In this document: piece by piece, positions 5,974 through 9,045 of the stretch
How the letters are laid out: each line of letters begins with the position of its first letter
Numbering within the stretch: the first letter of the stretch is position 1
DNA from: JBGSYN01 sp041750975
GTDB lineage: Bacteria; Pseudomonadota; Alphaproteobacteria; Geminicoccales; Geminicoccaceae
Length of the DNA stretch: 9,045 bases
Direction: 5' to 3'
Assembly (NCBI GenBank): GCA_041750975.1
Contig: JBGSYN010000097.1
Coordinates: 1 to 9,045 of the forward strand
The notes under the pieces: generated by a model
Told to the model about the DNA's origin: nothing
The model's database searches: none
Seen by the model: the letters and a program-made list of their open reading frames with translations, nothing else
Position numbers and translations under genes: made by a program

Positions 5974-8276
5974 AGTGGGTCGGCCGGCGGCTGCCTCGAT
6001 CCGAAGATCCGCCCTTGCTTCGGGGCGAGGGCGCCTTCACCGCCGACCTCGCCTTGGGTGCGCGGATGGTCGCCTTCGTCCGCAGCCCCCTGGCGCGCGG
6101 CCGCATCCTCGAGATCGAAAAGCCGGAAACAGGGATCGTCATCACCGCCGAGGACCTCGAAGGCGTGAAGCCGATTACGCCGCGCCTCACCAAGTTCAAC
6201 TACGTTGCGATCGAGCAGCCGATTCTGCCGGCGACATTCGTGCACTATGTCGGCCAGGCCGTTGCTGCGGCGATCGCCGACGACCTTGCTGCGGCGGAAG
6301 ACCTTGCGGATCGGGTCTTCATCGATATCGAGCCCGAGGACGCAGTGATCGATGCCCGGCAGGCGCTACAGGACACGCAACGACCGGTGCATCCCGAAGC
6401 ACCGGGCAATGTCCTGGTCGAGGCTGCGGTCCGTACCTCCGCAGTCGATGCCTCGATGGACAAGGCGGCCCGCACCGTCAGCCTGAGTGTCAGGTCGCAC
6501 CGGCAGAGCGCCTTTCCGCTCGAGGCCCGCGGCGGCGTCGCCGCATTTGACCGGGCATCCGGCCGCGTGACCCTCCATGCCTCGGTCCAGATGCCGCACA
6601 TGCTGCGCACCGGCATTGCCGATTGCCTGGGCATGCCCGAGGCGGATCTGCGGGTGGTCGCACCCGATGTCGGCGGCGGCTTCGGCCAGAAGATGTCGCT
6701 CTTCCCGGAATATGTCGTGCTGGTCTGGCTGGCACGGACCCATCGCGGCCGATTTGCCTGGATCGAGGACCGGCGCGAGAATCTCATCGCCTCGACGCAC
6801 AGTCGGGACCAGTATCACGAGCTCAAGGCCGGCTTCGACGCCGCGGGCCGGCTCCAGGCGCTCGAGGTCGATATCGTCGCCAATGTCGGCGCCTTTTCCT
6901 GTTACCCCGTGACCTGCGGCGTCGAGCCGCTGATGGCGCTCGCTGAGTATCCGGGGCCGTACAGGATCGAGCATTACGCCGCCCGGGCCCGAGGGGTGAC
7001 GACGAATACCTGTCCGATCGCGCCCTATCGGGGCGTTTCGAGGCCGGCCATCACCTTCGGCATGGAGCGATTGCTCGATCGTGCGGCGCGAGCGATCGGC
7101 ATCGAGCCCATCGAGTTGCGCCGGCGCAATCTCGTCACCTCGTTTCCCTACCGGACCGCCATGGGTCTGGAACTCGATCGTGCTTCCTATGTCGAGGCGA
7201 TGGACCAAGCCGCTGCATTGATCGACCTGCCGGCGTTTCGCGAGCGCCAGCGGCAGGCCCGAACCGAAGGCCGCCACCTCGGCCTGGGCTTTGCCGTCTT
7301 CAACGAGCGCTCGGGTTACGGCACGCCCGCCTTTGCCGCACGCGGCATGGAGATCACCCCGGGTTACGAGCGAGTCGAGATGGCAATGACGCCGAGCGGC
7401 GAGATCGAGGCCCGGATCGGCGCCTCGCCGCACGGCCAGGGGCTCAAGACCGCCCTCGCCCAGATCATCGCGGACGAGCTCGGCGTTTCAACCGAGCGGG
7501 TCCGGATCATCGCCGGCGATACCGACCGCACGCCCTATGGCTGGGGAACTTTCGCCAGCCGTTCCGTCGTGATCTCGGGTGGTGCGACGAAAAAGGCCTC
7601 GGAAAAACTGTCGCTCGCTATTCGCAGTGTGGCCGCACGCCTGCTGCAGACGCCGGCCGAGGAGATTGACCTTGAGGACGGTGCGGCTCGCGCCAGATCG
7701 GGCGAAGCCAGCCTGCCCTTGGCGCAGCTCGCCCGCCTCGCCTATCATCAAAACCACCAATTCAGCGATCTAATCGGCCATGGCCTCAGCGTGCAGGCCG
7801 ATTATGACCCCGCAGGCACCTTCTCCAACGCCTGCCATGCCGCCATCGTCGAGGTCGATACCGCCACGGGCGGGGTCACGATCGAGCGTTATCTCGTCGT
7901 CGAGGATGCCGGGCGCCTGATCAATCCGCTGATCGTCGACGGCCAGATCCGGGGCGGCGTCGCTCAGGGCATCGCCAATGCGCTCTTCGAGGAGATCGTC
8001 TACGATGAGGACGGCAATATTCTCACCAGCAGCCTGGCGGATTATCTGCCGCCGACCATGAGCGAGATTCCGGAGATCGAGATCCATCATCTGCAGAGCC
8101 TGAGTGACGCCAGCTATCTCGAGGCCAAGGGAGTCGGCGAGGGTGGGGCGATCGGCCCGCCGGCCGCCATCGTCAACGCGATTTGCGACGCGCTCGCCGA
8201 TTTTGGCGTCGAGATCGACGAGATCCCGGCGACCCCGGAGCGCATCCGACGGTCTCTCGAGGCCCGTGCCGCATGA
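5970..8276 (+). CDS. Molybdenum hydroxylase molybdopterin-binding catalytic subunit (first copy)
   Basis: A 768-residue catalytic subunit of the xanthine dehydrogenase/CO dehydrogenase family, which hydroxylates a carbon, typically in an N-heterocycle, using water. Residues 1-130 are the a/b-hammerhead domain (GRRLPRSEDPPLLRGEGAFT at 5-24). The Mo-cofactor domains follow with GGGFGQK (235-241), APYRGVSRP (351-359), ASPHGQGLKTALAQI (485-499), GDTDRTPYGWGTFASRS (516-532) and KGVGEGGAIGPPAA (720-733), in which Glu724 is the expected catalytic base. The loop at 353-358 has Gly355 where true CO dehydrogenase (CoxL) has the copper-binding Cys of AYRCSFR, so this is not a CO oxidiser. The motif also departs from the common AYRGAGRPE. 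Length is normal. Coupled at both ends by ATGA overlaps. No signal peptide, so cytosolic. Substrate not determinable; automatic labels of CO or xanthine dehydrogenase should be treated as family names. Confidence 0.93.
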   Translation: MKWVGRRLPRSEDPPLLRGEGAFTADLALGARMVAFVRSPLARGRILEIEKPETGIVITAEDLEGVKPITPRLTKFNYVAIEQPILPATFVHYVGQAVAAAIADDLAAAEDLADRVFIDIEPEDAVIDARQALQDTQRPVHPEAPGNVLVEAAVRTSAVDASMDKAARTVSLSVRSHRQSAFPLEARGGVAAFDRASGRVTLHASVQMPHMLRTGIADCLGMPEADLRVVAPDVGGGFGQKMSLFPEYVVLVWLARTHRGRFAWIEDRRENLIASTHSRDQYHELKAGFDAAGRLQALEVDIVANVGAFSCYPVTCGVEPLMALAEYPGPYRIEHYAARARGVTTNTCPIAPYRGVSRPAITFGMERLLDRAARAIGIEPIELRRRNLVTSFPYRTAMGLELDRASYVEAMDQAAALIDLPAFRERQRQARTEGRHLGLGFAVFNERSGYGTPAFAARGMEITPGYERVEMAMTPSGEIEARIGASPHGQGLKTALAQIIADELGVSTERVRIIAGDTDRTPYGWGTFASRSVVISGGATKKASEKLSLAIRSVAARLLQTPAEEIDLEDGAARARSGEASLPLAQLARLAYHQNHQFSDLIGHGLSVQADYDPAGTFSNACHAAIVEVDTATGGVTIERYLVVEDAGRLINPLIVDGQIRGGVAQGIANALFEEIVYDEDGNILTSSLADYLPPTMSEIPEIEIHHLQSLSDASYLEAKGVGEGGAIGPPAAIVNAICDALADFGVEIDEIPATPERIRRSLEARAA

Positions 8277-8767
8277 CGGCCCACGACATCCACTTCACCG
8301 TCAACGGCATCGCCTACGATATCGAAGCCGAGTCGCGGCTCTCGCTTGCCGACGCCCTGCGCGAGAAATGCGGGCTTACCGGCACGCATCTGGGCTGCGA
8401 GCACGGTGTGTGCGGCGCCTGTACCGTGCTGCTCGACGGCGCTCCCGTACGCGCCTGCCTGATGTTCGCCGTCCAGGCCGCCGATGCCGAGATCCGCACC
8501 GTCGAGGGCCTGGCCGACGGGCATGAACTCGCCCCCATCCAGCGCGCCTTCTGGGAGCATCACGGCCTCCAATGCGGCTTCTGCACGCCCGGCTTCCTGA
8601 TGCTTGCGACCTGGCTCTTGGAGCAGGACGAGCCCCTTACCGAAACCCGCATGCGCGAGGTTCTGTCCTCGAACCTCTGCCGCTGCACCGGCTACCAGAA
8701 CATCAAGAACGCGGTCCGCGCCGCTGCGGTCGAACTCGGCAAATGGTCGGAATCGGAGACCGCCTAA
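8273..8767 (+). CDS. Molybdenum hydroxylase 2Fe-2S subunit (CoxS/xanthine dehydrogenase small subunit family)
   Basis: A 164-residue electron-transfer subunit with two 2Fe-2S clusters linking the Mo centre to FAD. Residues 5-80 are the plant-ferredoxin-like domain with Cys42, Cys47, Cys50 and Cys62 (GCEHGVCGACTVLLDG). Residues 85-155 are the [2Fe-2S]-binding helical domain with Cys101, Cys104, Cys136 and Cys138 (QCGFCTPGFLM and NLCRCTGYQNI). All eight ligands are present. The start is the ATG overlapping the large-subunit stop (ATGA), with GAGG ten bases upstream; the frame is open further upstream, but that part shadows the large subunit. There is no Tat leader. The gene's last 25 bases overlap the start of a second catalytic-subunit gene, so four hydroxylase genes appear to be translated together. 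Confidence 0.95.
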   Translation: MTAHDIHFTVNGIAYDIEAESRLSLADALREKCGLTGTHLGCEHGVCGACTVLLDGAPVRACLMFAVQAADAEIRTVEGLADGHELAPIQRAFWEHHGLQCGFCTPGFLMLATWLLEQDEPLTETRMREVLSSNLCRCTGYQNIKNAVRAAAVELGKWSESETA

Positions 8768-9045
8768 AGCGGCTCGAGGATCGCCCGCTCTTGACGGGCG
8801 AGGCCAGATTTGTCGCCGATCTGTCCTTGCCGGACATGCTGCACATGCGGGTAGTCCGCTCGCCCCTCGCCCATGGCATGGTCACGGCCATCGACACCGA
8901 GGCCGCCCTCGCCCTGCCCGGCGTCGTTGCCGTCTGGACCGGCAAGGATGTCGCCGCCATCCCGCCCATTCCCTTTCGCATGACCCGGGTCCCCGGTCTC
9001 GAGCCCTATGCCCAGCCAATTCTGGCGCAGGAGCGCGTCCGCTAT
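8743..9045 (+). CDS. Second molybdenum hydroxylase molybdopterin-binding subunit, N-terminal part
   Basis: An open frame from the ATG at 8743 runs to the right edge without a stop, giving 101 residues: MVGIGDRLKRLEDRPLLTGE and onward. This is the N-terminal a/b-hammerhead domain of another xanthine/CO dehydrogenase-type catalytic subunit. The region IGDRLKRLEDRPLLTGEARF matches the standard family opening (GxxxxRxEDxxLLTGxxxF), followed by VADLSLPDMLHMRVVRSPLAHG and the later ALPGVVAVWTGKDV. It aligns with the start of the first large subunit (GRRLPRSEDPPLLRGEGAFT; both have VRSPLA) but differs at most positions and is closer to the family consensus, so it is a diverged paralogue and not a recent duplicate. 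It overlaps the 2Fe-2S gene by 25 bases in a different frame. The catalytic motifs lie beyond the window, so function and completeness cannot be judged. Confidence 0.87.
   Translation, partial: MVGIGDRLKRLEDRPLLTGEARFVADLSLPDMLHMRVVRSPLAHGMVTAIDTEAALALPGVVAVWTGKDVAAIPPIPFRMTRVPGLEPYAQPILAQERVRY

Noticed and set aside
6366..7433. 355-codon open frame on the minus strand inside the large subunit gene
   Set aside because: No recognisable domain; antisense to a strongly conserved molybdopterin-binding subunit.
5970..8276. Identity as carbon monoxide dehydrogenase (suggested by CoxM/CoxL/CoxS/CoxG family names)
   Set aside because: The loop has Gly355 in place of the copper-binding Cys of CoxL, so CO oxidation is unlikely.
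1..9045. CRISPR arrays, tRNA/rRNA genes, insertion sequences, phage genes or attachment sites
   Set aside because: No regularly spaced repeats, RNA-gene motifs, transposase or integrase frames, or terminal repeats were found by eye on either strand.

Overview
The window is GC-rich, and its codons mostly end in G or C. It carries tightly packed catabolic genes whose family makeup is typical of Alphaproteobacteria (soil or plant-associated Rhizobiales/Rhodospirillales types). That placement is an inference from composition and gene content; no marker gene is present. Every base belongs to, or lies close to, a catabolic gene. There are no RNA genes, mobile elements, CRISPR arrays or prophage genes.

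Layout. (1) Positions 1-2000, plus strand: the end of one ABC permease and a complete second permease of the BmpA/PnrA (nucleoside-type) importer class, then a cysteine hydrolase of the isochorismatase-like amidohydrolase superfamily. (2) Positions 2003-4298, minus strand, read right to left: a two-domain cupin protein, a metal-dependent cyclase-family hydrolase (the kynurenine formamidase/isatin hydrolase superfamily) and a CoxG-family SRPBCC protein. The three are joined by 4-bp stop/start overlaps. (3) Positions 4299-4445: a divergent control region with a perfect inverted repeat that overlaps both predicted promoters. (4) Positions 4446-9045, plus strand: an XRE-cupin regulator, then a molybdenum hydroxylase operon in the order FAD subunit, molybdopterin (Mo) subunit, 2Fe-2S subunit, and a second Mo subunit cut by the window edge.

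How the parts may work together (inference). The importer brings in a small N-heterocyclic or nucleobase-like compound. The molybdenum hydroxylase adds oxygen from water to the ring and passes electrons through 2Fe-2S and FAD, possibly to the quinone pool with help from CoxG. The cyclase-family hydrolase and the cysteine hydrolase then open C-N bonds, and the bicupin does an unidentified step. The XRE-cupin regulator sits between the two arms and probably controls both in response to a pathway compound. The substrate cannot be read from the sequence. The enzyme is not a true CO dehydrogenase, because the active-site loop lacks the CoxL cysteine.

The most unusual points are the Mo-Fe/S-Mo gene order (two catalytic subunit genes around one small-subunit gene), the pairing of CoxG with a non-CO hydroxylase on the opposite arm of a divergent operon, and the compact operator with two overlapping back-to-back promoters.
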